Shown: piece by piece, positions 19,881-30,318 of the stretch
How the letters are laid out: every line of letters starts with the position of its first letter
Position numbering within the stretch: the stretch's first letter is position 1
From: Diplonema papillatum
Lineage: Eukaryota > Euglenozoa > Diplonemea > Diplonemida > Diplonemidae
Assembly: GCA_030068145.1 (NCBI GenBank)
Contig: JAPJBO010000218.1
Span: 124,001-188,000, forward strand
Direction: 5' to 3'
DNA length: 64,000 bases
Notes under the pieces: generated by a model
The model's database searches: none
What the model saw: only the letters and a program-made list of their open reading frames with translations
Told to the model about the DNA's origin: nothing
Translations under genes and position numbers: made by a program

Positions 19881-21600
19881 TCACTGGGGTGCCAAGGAAC
19901 ACTGCGAACGCGGCAAAATACAAGGTTTGTCAAATGTTGGTGAAGGCAGTTCAGCAACCGGTGAAGGCAATTCAGGAGCCTGTGCTGATGGTGAAGGCAA
20001 TTCAGCAGCAGCCGGTGAATTGTCATCTTCTGGGTCGCTGTCATCTGCTGGTGGCTGCCTCTGTTGTCCCCCTTGTGTGAGTGCATTCCAACATATCACG
20101 TACGGCTGCTGAGACAGTATCTGCTCATGCATACCAGGCTTGCAGGTTATGGTGGAAGGCATCACACCATACTACTGAAGCTTCTTGGCCATCGCTCCCT
20201 GCTGGATCAACTTGATCTACCCATATTCTGGTTTCGCCTCCACACGCTTCCGAAAGACACCGCTGTAGCCTTCCGCCCTGTCCTTTTGCTCCAAGGTGGT
20301 TTGCTGACTTCTTCTTCGTTCATCTTCAGCTTTTTCGTCCTCAGACAAAGCAATGCCTTCAGCCAGAAGGAGCTGCAAGGGGGTGGGCCTGGATGCTTCC
20401 TTTTCTGACCACCCCTTCCGTTGGCAGCTTCACAACCTGGAATCCAAGTCAGGAAGAACAACAGCAACCCAAAGAGGGCCAACATATTGTCTTCTATTGT
20501 TGTTCTAGTTTGGAGTAGGGTGGTTTATTTTCCACCGGTTTGTTAGTTCCATTCACTTGGGTCGTGTCAGCAGCCGCAACAGGTTGTTGGATCCTGACAA
20601 GGTCTGTGCCAAAATCGGAGCATCTTCAGCCTGAAAACCACCAATTCCGTCGGGGACACTTTCTCCCCCGACAAGGTCAAGACCTGTGCGCGATATCCTC
20701 CACTGTCAATAAAATCTCAGATGGCTTTAAACCCCCGGTCGCGCGGCGAGAACTGCCTGTGTCAGCACAGGTGCATGAGAATGCTCCTGCCCGCAGTTCA
20801 GGTAACCCGCACAACCTCAGCCCGCAGAGCTGAGACGCCAGCCCGCAGTGCTGTGAACCTCGGCCCGCTGAGCTGAGAAGACAGCCCGCAGTGCTGTGAA
20901 CCTCAGCCCGCAGTGCTGAGAAGGCAGCGAACAGAGCTTCAGCCCGCAGTGCTGAGTTGGCAGCCCGCAGTGCTACAACATCGCAAGCAGCCCGCTGTGC
21001 TGCTGACCGCTATGGGAAGGGTGATCCCGTGCACATCACAGGATCGACACAAGCGTCTCCCCAAAATCCCAAACTCTCTGAACTGCTTTTTCCCTCTGAT
21101 GGACAGTCCAATTATTTCTCTTCGTGTTCTTTCTTTGCAAATGCTGAAATGTGCGGAAATACAATGTGCAAAGGGGAGAAGTTTCCTTCTGCAGGAATAG
21201 CAGGTCCTGGGTTTACTGGCTCAGACAGCTTGGCAAGTTTGTCTGAAATGCATTTTTTTTGCATGGCAATCCTGAACAGGGGGGGTGGCCTCACTGTCAA
21301 TCAGCTTGCACCACTCTTCCTTCCCGTGGTTGACCCAAGCATAGTTTACACAATGCTTATCTTCCCCCCAGTAGAATGAGCTTGATGTTGGGTCAAGCTT
21401 TGAACTCCTCCTTGGAAATCGGAGGAGGTGGTGCAACAGGACCGTCGGGATGGTCGTTGCGGTTGGTGAAGTCTTTGTGTCCTGAAGGCTTGGGGTACAG
21501 TTTCTTTAGGCTCAACAAGTCTTTGTATTTCCTGGGAAGCTCACGTATTAACAAATATGGCGATCCCCTGACAACAATCCCTACAAAGCTCATGTACTCA
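19881..21600 (-). pseudogene. Decayed coding region, unassigned
   Basis: Several minus-strand stretches look protein-like: MSFVGIVVRGSPYLLIRELP at the upstream end, then HCVNYAWVNHGKEEWCKLID, then IPAEGNFSPLHIVFPHISAF, a hydrophobic segment MLALFGLLLFFLTWIPGC like a signal peptide, and a proline/acid-rich end (PPADDSDPEDDNSPAAAELP, then repeats of ELPSP). They do not form one frame. Between about 20780 and 20995 an alanine-rich stretch comes from a CAGCCCGCAGTGCTGAG-type repeat. It may be a multi-exon gene or a broken one. No family is recognised. Confidence 0.3.
20755..21000. repeat. CAGCCCGCAGTGCTG tandem repeat
   Basis: A degenerate unit of about 18-27 bp (AGCCCGCAGTGCTGAGA, CAGCCCGCAGTGCTGTGAAC) recurs about nine times. 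Confidence 0.75.
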
Positions 21601-21969
21601 TATCCAACAGACGTCCATTCACCATCCTTCCTCCGATTGACCTCATGTACTCATATCCAACAGACGTCCATTCACCATCCTTCCTCCGATTGACCTCATG
21701 TACTCATATCCAACAGACGTCCATTCACCATCCTTCCTCCGATTGACCTCATGTACTCATATCCAACAGACGTCCATTCACCATCCTTCCTCCGATTGAC
21801 CTCATGTACTCATATCCAACAGACGTCCATTCACCATCCTTCCTCCGATTGACCTCATGTACTCATATCCAACAGACGTCCATTCACCATCCTTCCTCCG
21901 ATTGACCTCATGTACTCATATCCAACAGACGTCCCTCTTCTGTCTTTCACCATCCTTCCTCCGATTGAC
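21592..21969. repeat. 53 bp tandem repeat
   Basis: A unit from TCATGTACTCATATCCAACA through GACGTCCATTCACCATCC to CTCCGATTGACC repeats about six and a half times with almost no variation. The last unit carries an 8-9 bp insertion. There are no spacers, so it is not CRISPR-like. Confidence 0.95.
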
Positions 21970-22079
21970 ATGGTAGTGAAACGCGCGTTACGCTCTCGCG
22001 GTTTTTTTTTTTTTCGGGAGGTCTGCCGATCCCCCAACCGTCAGCATCATGTACGTGATGCGACGCGGAACCAGTGCTG

Positions 22080-22250
22080 ACAGCACCGCCCGGCCACAAA
22101 AGTGGCAAATCGACCGGTCGGGGGGTGCTTAGCAGCCAACGGCCTGATGGCTGAGTGCACACCTAAGCAGGGCTGCATCCTCGTGTTGTAGCCGTGTTGT
22201 GTGTAAGGCTTCGAGGGGGCCTGGTCAACCACCTCATCACTATACGGCAC
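22080..22250 (-). repeat. Dispersed repeat, reverse copy of 1905-2010
   Basis: TAAGCAGGGCTGCATCCTCG, TTGTAGCCGTGTTGTG and GCCTGGTCAACCACCTCAT are the reverse complement of the stretch at 1.9-2.0 kb. Confidence 0.6.
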
Positions 22251-22350
22251 AAACCTTTCTCGAAAGAATCCTTACACAACAGGGCAATGTGCCTTGCCAA
22301 ACCTCGTTCTGTCTGACGCCGCGCTCTCAGCTCCAGTACGACTACAAGAA

Positions 22351-22584
22351 CTGGCTGCCGCTGGCTGCCGCTGGCTGCCGCTGGCTGCCGCTGGCTGCCG
22401 CTGGCTGCCGCTGGCTGCCGCTGGCTGCCGCTGGCTGCCGCTGGCTGCCGCTGGCTGCCGCTGGCTGCCGCTGGCTGCCGCTGGCTGCCGCTGGCTGCCG
22501 CTGGCTGCCGCTGGCTGCCGCTGGCTGCCGCTGGCTGCCGCTGGCTGCCGCTGGCTGCCGCTGGCTGCCGCTGGCTGCCGCTGT
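22351..22584. repeat. 10 bp tandem repeat (GCTGCCGCTG)
   Basis: About 23 perfect copies of GCTGCCGCTG. As 10 is not a multiple of 3, any frame passes through all three phases and gives a 10-residue peptide repeat (LPLAAAGCRW) in every sense frame. Its near-perfection suggests recent expansion. Confidence 0.95.
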
Positions 22585-22891
22585 CGGAATCCGATGCTGT
22601 TGGAACAGGAAGCGCCTCGGCTGTTTTCCGCTTACGCGACGGCAGTTTCGTGCTTGTGTATTCGTATTTCCTGAGGGGCCGGGTCGTTCGAGGTGCCTAG
22701 TTTGCAACATCAACGGGCCCTGCAACGGACATGAAGCGCGCAGACAACCTCCTCTACTCTGCTACACAACTGCCTGTGGAAGGGTGTACGCCCGGTACGA
22801 CGTGCTTAGCGCACCACAACGGACATTTTTGGATCACACGTGTGAAAAAATGGGGCTTTTTTGGCCACGCGCGTCATGCGCGTATTTTGAG
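22585..22891 (+). CDS. Cysteine-rich exon with a strong splice donor
   Basis: The frame entering from the 10 bp repeat reads VGIRCCWNRKRLGCFPLTRR, then RSRCLVCNINGPCNGHEARR, then LLCYTTACGRVYARYD and PRASCAYFE. It ends at GAG before GTGAGT, the best donor consensus in the window, again in phase 0. The Cys-x2-Cys and later Cys/His pairs suggest a zinc-binding fold, but the spacing fits no family I can name. The left boundary is uncertain: AG at 22607-22608 or a start within the repeat. It lies on the same strand as, and between, exons A and B of the coiled-coil gene, so it is either an extra exon or a separate relic. Confidence 0.35.
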
Positions 22892-23402
22892 GTGAGTGGG
22901 AGGGCGAGCTGGCGGAACGCGCGTTTCACTACCATACCAGGGTATTGACGTCTAAGTTTCACGTGCCGCACAAATGGAGGGGGGGGGGGGGGCTGTGCCA
23001 TCTTCTTCCAGACCCCTAAAAGTCAGTCAGGGGAAGTTATCCTACACGGGGGGCAGCAAGGGAAGGGGGAGCGCTATCAACAAAGCATTTTTTTTGTCGT
23101 ATAAGATCGCAGATCTTAGAAGATTAATATATCCGACGAATACCTAACTTGCCCACCCACCCTTGCCCCCTTTTTTCTGAAGCCGTGTCCCGAGGCGTCA
23201 CGACGATTGTGACAAACACACCGAAATCACTGCCTGACCTTTCTACTTTCGATTTATGCATCATACGCGACGGTGAAGACAAGCAGCAGACGGAGCCAGT
23301 ATACGCAGTAGGAGGAGGATGTATTACAAGTACAAAGGGGGAAAGGGCACCCCGCAGGTCGTCCCGGGTGCTGGTGGATATCTCGCACTTTACTTTGATC
23401 AT

Positions 23403-23545
23403 AGGTGTCACGGCAAGTTTTGGCAGCCGCTGCTTAACAAAATTTGACGTGGGCGGCTTTAGATTTACATCTGAATGACACCTCAACACAAAAACAAGTT
23501 GTCGACAACTAACAAGTAAAATAATAAAACAAAACTACGCATTTC
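23403..23545 (+). repeat. Dispersed repeat K
   Basis: From GGTGTCACGGCAAGTTTTGG through TTGACGTGGGCGGCTTTAGA and GTTGTCGACAACTAACAAGT to AAACAAAACTACGCATTTC. A close copy is at 29418-29565, a shorter one at 14722-14815. The end piece ACAAAACTACGCA alone recurs at 51020 and 63475, and a distant copy is at 53267-53400. Confidence 0.65.
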
Positions 23546-23695
23546 TTTCGGGCCGGCGCCTTCAGTCGAGGAACTGAAAGTGCCTGCGACACCCCGAAGG
23601 GCCAGAACTTCGTATGACAACCTCTCTTTAAGTGCCTCGAACGTCAGCTTTTCATTACGATTTCATCTCTCTATCTCTAATTCACATGATATCAG

Positions 23696-24259
23696 GTGGC
23701 AGCGCAAAAGGCGCGCGACCGACAAGCGGTTATCGAAGAGCACCGTCAGTGGGAAGTAGACGAAGTGCAGAGGGCGGCTGAGCTGCGGCGGAGGCACCGC
23801 GAGTTGTACGAGACGTGCCAAACCAGCTTGGTCGAGAAGCGCATCGAACAGCAACGCGCGCGGGAACTCGAACGCGCCGCGGACTGCCGACAGCACGAGC
23901 AACGCCGCCTGGAGGAGGCGGCCGAGCGTGAGCGGGCCCGGAACCGCCGGCAAGCCCTGAAGGAGGTTTGGCAGGCGCAGCTTGCCTCGCCCAGCCACGG
24001 CGGGCCAACCCCTGCTCCGCCCATCGGCATGGGCGCGACGCTGGCGAACAGCAGCTTCGAATCCTGCGCATCGCCGCCGTCGGACCGCCGGCCGGGCATC
24101 GAGGAGTACCGGCGGGAGCTCGAAAAGCGCCTCGCGTCGCGGGACTCGGTGGACAGGCGGAACTACGTCCACTACGCGCAGATCCAGGCCGAGAAGGAGG
24201 CGGGCGTCAAGGTGCTCGAAGACCGCATGCGGGGCGACGCCGATGCTGCCGAGTCGCTG
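23696..24259 (+). CDS. Coiled-coil (TPH-like) protein, exon B
   Basis: 188 codons open from the AG at 23694-23695 (ATGATATCAG) in phase 0 (VAAQKARDRQAVIEEHRQWE) to GTGTGC at 24260, also phase 0. Long charged helices dominate: VQRAAELRRRHRELYETCQT, EKRIEQQRARELERAADCRQ, RRLEEAAERERARNRRQALK. A short break rich in P, G and S (SPSHGGPTPAPPIGMGATLA) follows, then another helix with RRELEKRLASRDSVDRRNYV and EKEAGVKVLEDRMRGDADAA. Such arginine/glutamate-rich helices are typical of axoneme and basal-body TPH proteins. Codon use is GC-rich and even, unlike the flanking repeats. Confidence 0.65.
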
Positions 24260-24289
24260 GTGTGCCTTCCCTTGCGTCTTTTGCCCGCG

Positions 24290-25160
24290 CAACCAGTAGT
24301 CCGACGTGTTAACTTCTCTTTGGCCCAGGTAACCACGAGTCCTACACGTCAACACTTCTCGTTGTCCCCGGCAACCACTAGTCCTACACGTTAACTTCTC
24401 TTCGGTCCAGGCAACCACTAGTCCTACACGTTAACTTCTTTTCGGCCAAGGCAACCACTAGTCCGTTAACTTCTCTTCGGTCCAGGCAACCACTAGTCCT
24501 ACACGTTAACTTCTCTTCGGCCAAGGCAACCACTAGTCCGTTAACTTCTCTTCGGCCAAGGCAACCACTAGTCCGTTAACTTCTCTTCGGTCCAGGCAAC
24601 CACTAGTCCTACACGTTAACTTCTCTTCGGTCCAGGCAACCACTAGTCCTACACGTTAACTTCTCTTCGGCCAAGGCAACCACTAGTCCGTTAACTTCTC
24701 TTCGGTCCAGGCAACCACTAGTCCTACACGTTAACTTCTCTTCGGCCAAGGCAACCACTAGTCCGTTAACTTCTCTTCGGCCAAGGCAACCACTAGTCCG
24801 TTAACTTCTCTTCGGTCCAGGCAACCACTAGTCCTACACGTTACCTTCTCTTCGGCCAAGGCAACCACTAGTCCGTTAACTTCTCTTCGGTCCAGGCAAC
24901 CACTAGTCCTACACACACTTTTCATTGACCAGGCAATCACTAGTCCTACACGTTAGCTTCTCTTTGGCCCAGGCAACCACTAGTCCTACACGTCAACACT
25001 TCTGATTGACCAGGCAACCACTTGTCCTACACGTCAACACTTTTCATTGACCAGGCAATCACTAGTCCTACACGTTAGCTTCTCTTTGGCCCAGGCAACC
25101 ACTAGTCCTACACGTCAACACTTCTGATTGACCAGGCAACCACTAGTCCTACACGTTAAC
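24290..25160. repeat. CCAGGCAACCACTAGTCC minisatellite, inside an intron
   Basis: About 24 units of two lengths, roughly 39 bp (AGGCAACCACTAGTCCTACA then CGTTAACTTCTCTTCGGTCC) and 29 bp (the same without CTACACG), alternate irregularly. Toward the right the unit changes to CAACACTTCTGATTGACC. It fills the whole intron between exons B and C, up to the acceptor at 25176. Confidence 0.9.
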
Positions 25161-25176
25161 ACTTAACCCCACACAG

Positions 25177-25455
25177 CATCGAAAACGAAGGCATGCGGCG
25201 ATGGAGCGTAACATGGAGCAGCGTCGCGGGCTGCAGAGGCAGCTGTACGAGAGAGAGGAGAAGCTGCAGCAGGAGCGCGACCACACGGCCCGGGCGGAGC
25301 AAAGGGTTGCTGAGCACTGCGCGCGCCTCCAACGGCAAGAAGAGGAGCGCCAGAAGCAGCGGCGGCTCCGCCAGATTGAGTACGTTACCGCGCTCGACGT
25401 CCTCGTCAAGAACAAGCGCGAGAACATCTACGAGCTGCCCATCAAAATCAAGTGA
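25177..25455 (+). CDS. Coiled-coil (TPH-like) protein, last exon C
   Basis: After CCCCACACAG the frame opens in phase 0 with HRKRRHAAMERNMEQRRGLQ. It continues helical (RQLYEREEKLQQERDHTARA, CARLQRQEEERQKQRRLRQI) to NKRENIYELPIKIK and TGA. All three exons share phase 0, so the assembled product would be about 371 residues and almost entirely helical. Its terminal part was copied at least three times downstream. Confidence 0.65.
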   Translation, partial: HRKRRHAAMERNMEQRRGLQRQLYEREEKLQQERDHTARAEQRVAEHCARLQRQEEERQKQRRLRQIEYVTALDVLVKNKRENIYELPIKIK

Positions 25456-25559
25456 GCTGGAAGAGGACGGCGAATCCATTTGGTAGGTTCAGACGCCCGG
25501 TGCCCTGTTTGATTCAGATCGAATACGTTCGATCTGGGCGAAGTGGTCGGAACGACAAG

Positions 25560-26520
25560 ACGAAAACCGCCAGAAGCAGCGGCGGCTCCGCCAGATTGAG
25601 TACGTTACCGCGCTCGACGTCGTCGTCAAGAACAAGCGCGAGAACATCCACGAGCCCATGAGAGTAAATGGATTAACTGTGGGTCTGCAGACGGCTCATT
25701 AAATCGGGGGCAATCTACGCGGGGAAGATGCCTTTTGGGCCCAGTTGGATAACAAATGGTAACTCCATTGCTAATACATGTCTGAATGATCCAACTCGAT
25801 TCAACTCCGTGGCCGATCATCCACAAGCCGCCCGTCAAAATCAGGCGTGCAGGAAGAGACAACGGCGAATCCATACTGCTTTCAGACGAGCGAGGTTCAG
25901 ACGCCTGGTGACCATCGACTGCGTTGAAGTGGTTGCGGAATGCCAACACGAAATCCATTACGACACTCAGAGCACAAAGGATATCTTCCCTTAGCGACGA
26001 AGGTCACCCGGAGACTTTAAACCCCCGGAGTTTCAAGCGAACTTTCACTCTGAAAACCGCCAGAAGCAGCGGCGGCTCCGCCAGTTGGGTACGTCGCCCC
26101 GCTTGACGTCCTCGTCAAAAATAAAACGCGCGAACAACCACGTCGAATCAAGTGAGCACGAAGAGAACGGCAATTCAGACCATAGATTCAGACGAGCGAG
26201 GTCGGGAGTCTCGTCTTATTCGAATCGAGTTCGTTCGATCTGAGCCAAGTGGTTGATAGCACGGGACGTCCACGTCAAGAAGGCAGCGACTTCATCCACG
26301 AGCTAGCAGGAAGAGACAACGGCCAGCGATTCCATACTTCATTCAGACGAGCGAGGTTCAGACGCCTGGTGACCATCGACTGCGTTGAAGTGGTTGCGGA
26401 ATGCCAACACGAAAAATACCAGAAACAGCGGCGGCTCCGCCAGTTGGGTACGTCGCCCCGCTTGACGTCCTCGTCAAAAATAAAACGCGCGAACAACCAC
26501 GTCGAATCAAGTGAGCACGA
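25560..26520 (+). pseudogene. Three decayed copies of the exon C end
   Basis: CGCCAGAAGCAGCGGCGGCT and the following bases of exon C recur at 25567-25660, 26055-26150 and 26415-26512. The first is nearly identical and joins directly to an 18S rRNA fragment. The second and third share changes (TTGGGTACGTCGCCCCGCTT, AAATAAAACGCGCGAACAAC) and a longer following stretch, so one was copied from the other. None has the upstream part of the gene. Confidence 0.75.
25665..25800 (+). rRNA. 18S (SSU) rRNA fragment, 5' domain
   Basis: ACTGTGGGTCTGCAGACGGC, TCATTAAATCGGGGG, TTGGATAACAAATGGTAACT and CATTGCTAATACATG follow the order of the SSU rRNA 5' domain (ACTGCGAATGGCTCATTAAATC ... GGATAACNGTGGTAATTCTAGAGCTAATACATG). 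It is heavily diverged: 'TCTAGAG' became 'TCCAT'. It is joined to the exon C copy upstream. Pseudogene fragment. Confidence 0.75.
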
Positions 26521-27060
26521 AGAGAACGGCAATTCAGTCCATATATTCAGACGAGCGAGGTCGGGAGTCTCGCCTTGTTCGAATCGAGTTCGTTCGATCT
26601 GAGCCAAGTGGATGATAGCACGGGACGTCCACGTCAAGAAGGCAGCGACTTCATCAAGAGCTGCCCGTCAAAACGACACGGCCGGCCGCCAAGTGGGCAA
26701 ACTGGCTGGGGAGTGAATTGAGCACCCATGTGTAGGAGCCCGGTTTCCGCCCAGACCTTCCCCACCCCTTCTTGGGGATCTTCTCGTATTTCAAGTCTTA
26801 CTGCAAGTTCTCGCTTTCATTTGAAAAAGAGAGAGAAAGAGAGAGCGAGGGCTTTGCTGCTGTTCTCGTAATTTCTTTCCGTAACATCGCATTTCTCAAA
26901 AAAAGACGAAGTTCGCCCGGAGACTCTTGAACCCCGATTCGCAAGCGAACTTTAACTCTAAAAACGAGCAAAAGTCGCACAAAGTCAGGCACACAAGTAC
27001 AAAAGTGCTCGCCTGCCTTCATGGCACTTGCACTTTACAGTACTCGATACAAAACATGGA

Positions 27061-27252
27061 GACGAACAACTCTACGCTCGATCACGAAATGAAATGTCTG
27101 ACTTCTTCCCCATCGTCAACCCGGAGACAGCCAAAACGGCCCGGAAAGTCCGCACCGCGAAAGCGAGCGGGAATGGAACTTGACTCGGAAATGACCAGTT
27201 TGACCTCATCCTCATCATCGTTGGCTCTCCCGACGGACGACGTCATAAAGTA
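27061..27252 (+). CDS. Small serine/lysine-rich protein of the DDxIK family
   Basis: ATG at 27058 region opens METNNSTLDHEMKCLTSSPS, followed by a basic patch (RRQPKRPGKSAPRKRAGMEL), then SSSSSLALPTDDVIK and TAA. The frame is also open upstream to 26927 through a D-element tail, so the true start is either the ATG at about 27058 or an earlier one. After the stop, AACACTACCCCGTGAACAGTG and CTGCCTTCATGGCACTTGCA match the tails at 0.14 and 27.0 kb. Ending plus 3'UTR place it with 94-144 and, more distantly, 12257-12862. Function unknown; composition suggests a disordered nuclear protein. Confidence 0.4.
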
Positions 27253-27544
27253 ACACTACCCCGTGAACAGTGCACGCCTGCCTTCATGGCACTTGCACAA
27301 TACAGAACTCAATACAAAACATGTAGACCGATTGCATTGCTACGGAACGTGAACTCGGTGTCGGTCGCAAGAACCCCGGAAATGACATGACACATAGGAA
27401 TTTAGAGCGCGCTCTAAAAAGTCTCGTAGTCGGCAATAGGCAACAAAGACACACGCACAAGCATACGTACTGCCACAATCTTGCGGGTTGCCTCCCATGT
27501 ATTGTGCAGGCTAAAATTGCTCGAAGAGAACCCATTCATGAACG

Positions 27545-27709
27545 ACCACCGAACCACGTGTTGAACGGACGTGAGGTCTACACGACAAAGTCCTGAGTGA
27601 GAAAACAGCACACGGTGGCGTAAGCGCAGAACAAATCAGATTGTGCCCCTCTTCCTCCATATTTCCTCCCCCCCTTCCATTCGGAGTCAATGCAGCTACG
27701 TCGAGTATT
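27545..27709 (+). mobile_element. SINE-like element, subtype F, 5' shortened
   Basis: From CCGAACCACGTGTTGAACGG to ACGTCGAGTATTT. It lacks the AAGCACCAGCTT head. The head region is replaced by the tail of repeat D (GAACCCATTCATGAACG). Confidence 0.6.
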
Positions 27710-27774
27710 TCCGCCTGAACAGTCCGAATACGTTTGCAGAGGAAGTGCGGGGGGGCCTGCACCCTCCAACTTAC

Positions 27775-28420
27775 GAGAACCCCTGCCCCTGCCCTTTCCT
27801 CTTCACAGTTTCACTGAGGGAGTTGATGCACCACGAAAGGTCGATTAGAGACCTTCACACAGCCTTCAGGGTGTGGTTGGTCCAAAGAAAAAATCCAAGT
27901 TTTCAAGGGTTACGGCAGTCACTCAACATTCCCTTGCGCTAGTGCTGTCAGTTACAAAGACGTGTTCTTCCTTCTCCCTTGCTTCTAGGCAGTTCTCGTC
28001 AGACAATACGAAGAGCAGAAACTCCCAGCCTCAACGGTCAAGCGGAGGCTAGACCAGCTCCCCAGCCACGCGCCGGGCTTAACCCTGCCCCCTGCCCTTT
28101 CCTCTTCACAGTTTCACTGGGGGTTGATGCACCACGAAAAGTCGATAAGAGAACTTCACACAGCCTTCAGGGTGTGGTTGGTTCAAAGAAAAAAAAAATA
28201 TCTCGTCGTTTTATATCGTCGACCGCACAAAATCAAGTTTTCAAGGGTTAAGGCAGTCACTCAACATTCCCTTGCGCTAGTGCTATCAGTTACAAAGACG
28301 TGTTCTTACTTCTCCCTTGCTTCTAGGCAGTTCTCGTCAGACAATACGAAGAGCAGAAACTCCCAGCCTCAACGGTCAACCGAAGGCTGACCAGCTCCCC
28401 AGCCACGCGCCGGGCTTAAA
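27775..28420 (+). repeat. Tandem pair of a 310 bp unit
   Basis: CCCTTTCCTCTTCACAGTTT, GTTGATGCACCACGAAA, CACAGCCTTCAGGGTGTGGT and TACGAAGAGCAGAAACTCCC occur first at 27790-28060 and again at 28090-28380. The same core lies at 29745-29880 inside an E-type element. Confidence 0.7.
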
Positions 28421-28555
28421 GAAGGTGGGCCCGCGTCACTCCCCGAAAAGCGGGTGTGACACACGGGCTCTCTTTTAAACTCGATCCTGGTACCCCCGAA
28501 AACCGAAGGAACGAAGTACGCAAGAACTCCGCACGAGCCCACATTTTTAGACTCC

Positions 28556-28871
28556 ATATGCAGCTGGTGGTTAACCGAGTGTCTAAACGGCCCTGACAGA
28601 GCTCCAGCACACTTATAACATGTAGCCCTCGCAGATATGCAGCTGGTGGTTAACCGAGTGTCTAAACGGCCCTGACAGAGCTCCAGCACACTTATAACAT
28701 GTAGCCCTCGCAGATATGCAGCTGGTGGTTAACCGAGTGTCTAAACGGCCCTGACAGAGCTCCAGCACACTTATAACATGTAGCCCTCGCAGATATGCAG
28801 CTGGTGGTTAACCGAGTGTCTAAACGGCCCTGACAGAGCTCCAGCACACTTATAACATGTAGCCCTCGCAG
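28556..28871. repeat. 79 bp tandem repeat
   Basis: Four almost identical units from ATATGCAGCTGGTGGTTAAC to ATGTAGCCCTCGCAG, head to tail without spacers. Confidence 0.95.
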
Positions 28872-29417
28872 TTTCACAAACCCCGCACGAACTACGCGCG
28901 AACTACGCAGAAACTAGTGTGATGGACCTTTCTTCGGAGGGGCTCACGCACTCAAAGATCGACTTATCATGCAGGGTCAAAACCTTGTGTCTTTTTTAAA
29001 ACGCTCCCGCGGGGCCGATGGCCCCCAAAAAAAAAATTTGGAAAAAAAAAATTGCTCAACTTCCTCAAAAATTACTGGAGAGTTTGCTCCAAAGTTCATC
29101 ATCACTATCCATCAAAAAAACCCAATTTTTTGCTGGATTTTTTTTTTTTTTTTTGGCCATTTCCAAAAAGACACAAGGTTTTGACCCTGCATGTTATACG
29201 CACGAACTACGCGCGAACTACGCAGAAACTACGCAATACGGGGTTTCGGGGGGTACCCTCGATCTTTAACCTCCTCAGCTTCTGAGGATAGACTTCACCC
29301 GTGTGAGCCGACTCCCGCCCCAACGCGCTCGGTATACGTCTCACACCCGGCGCTTCCGTGCCTGTTGTGGACCTGTTCCCGCGGCGCTGTTCGTTTTCTC
29401 CTCTACCTTGCATCAAA

Positions 29418-30318
29418 TAGGTGTCACGGCAAGTTTTGGCAGCCGCTGCTTAACAAAATTGACGTGGGAGGCTTTAGATCTACATCTGAATGCCACCTCA
29501 ACCACAATTTTGCTGTCGACAACAAACAAGTAAAAATGATAAAACAAAACTACGCACTTCTTTCCTTGCCGAACGTTTCGTGTTTGTTTTCATGATTCTC
29601 GTGTCTCTTTTCTTGTGCGAGCACCTGTTTTTGTAGGAAATACTCGAGGAGGCCGCCGGTTGCGAAATCTCAAAGGAGGAATGAGATGCGGCCGGCACGA
29701 AACGGAGGTAAATCTGGGTCAGCGTTCAACCACAGTTGGATTGTTTCTCTCACAGTTTCACGGAGGGAGTTGATGCACCACGAAAGTTACGGCCTCGATA
29801 CGAGTTTGGGTTGGAATGCAAATAATCTGAGGCGATACGAGAACTTCACACAGCCTTCTGGGGGTGTGTGGTTGGATAAAAGAAAAAGTAAAGTTTCGGC
29901 CTCAAGTAAGCGGCGGACCCTCCGAGTATTTTTTGCCTGTGTTTTCTGTGTGCTACATATGTCCGGACCCAACGAGCATCTGTTGCCACGTCAGAACACC
30001 GTGGAAAGCGTTTCAGCACCCTATGAAAATACTCGACGTAGCTGCTTCGACTCCGCATGAAAGGGAGGGAAATAGAGGTAAGGGGCAAATACAGTACAAA
30101 CACAATCTGATTTGTTCTTCGCTGACACCACCGTGTGTTGTTTTCTCACTCAAGACTTTGACCTGTTGTGTTTGTGTGATTTGTCGTGTAGGGGTAGACC
30201 CGCATGACCTCACGTCCGTTCAACACGTGGTTCGGTAGTTACAGCACTTGGAATCCCTTCTGTTCTTTGTCGGGCAGCATCGTCGAGCATTTCCTTTCAA
30301 GCTGGCGCTTATGTAAAA
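29418..30318. mobile_element. Cluster: repeat K, diverged E element, reverse F element
   Basis: 29418-29565 is repeat K. 29622-29932 has the E head (GAGCACCTGTTTTTGTAGG, CTCGAGGAGGCCGCCGG) and an end reading CCGAGTATTTTTT, with GTTGATGCACCACGAAAG inside. 30024-30318 is F on the minus strand, from AAAATACTCGACGTAGC to GCTGGCGCTTATGT. Nothing here looks like a gene. Confidence 0.6.

Noticed and set aside
21592-21969. Possible CRISPR array
   Set aside because: Units are contiguous 53 bp repeats without unique spacers, and the DNA is eukaryotic. The same holds for the 79 bp, 94 bp and 21 bp arrays.
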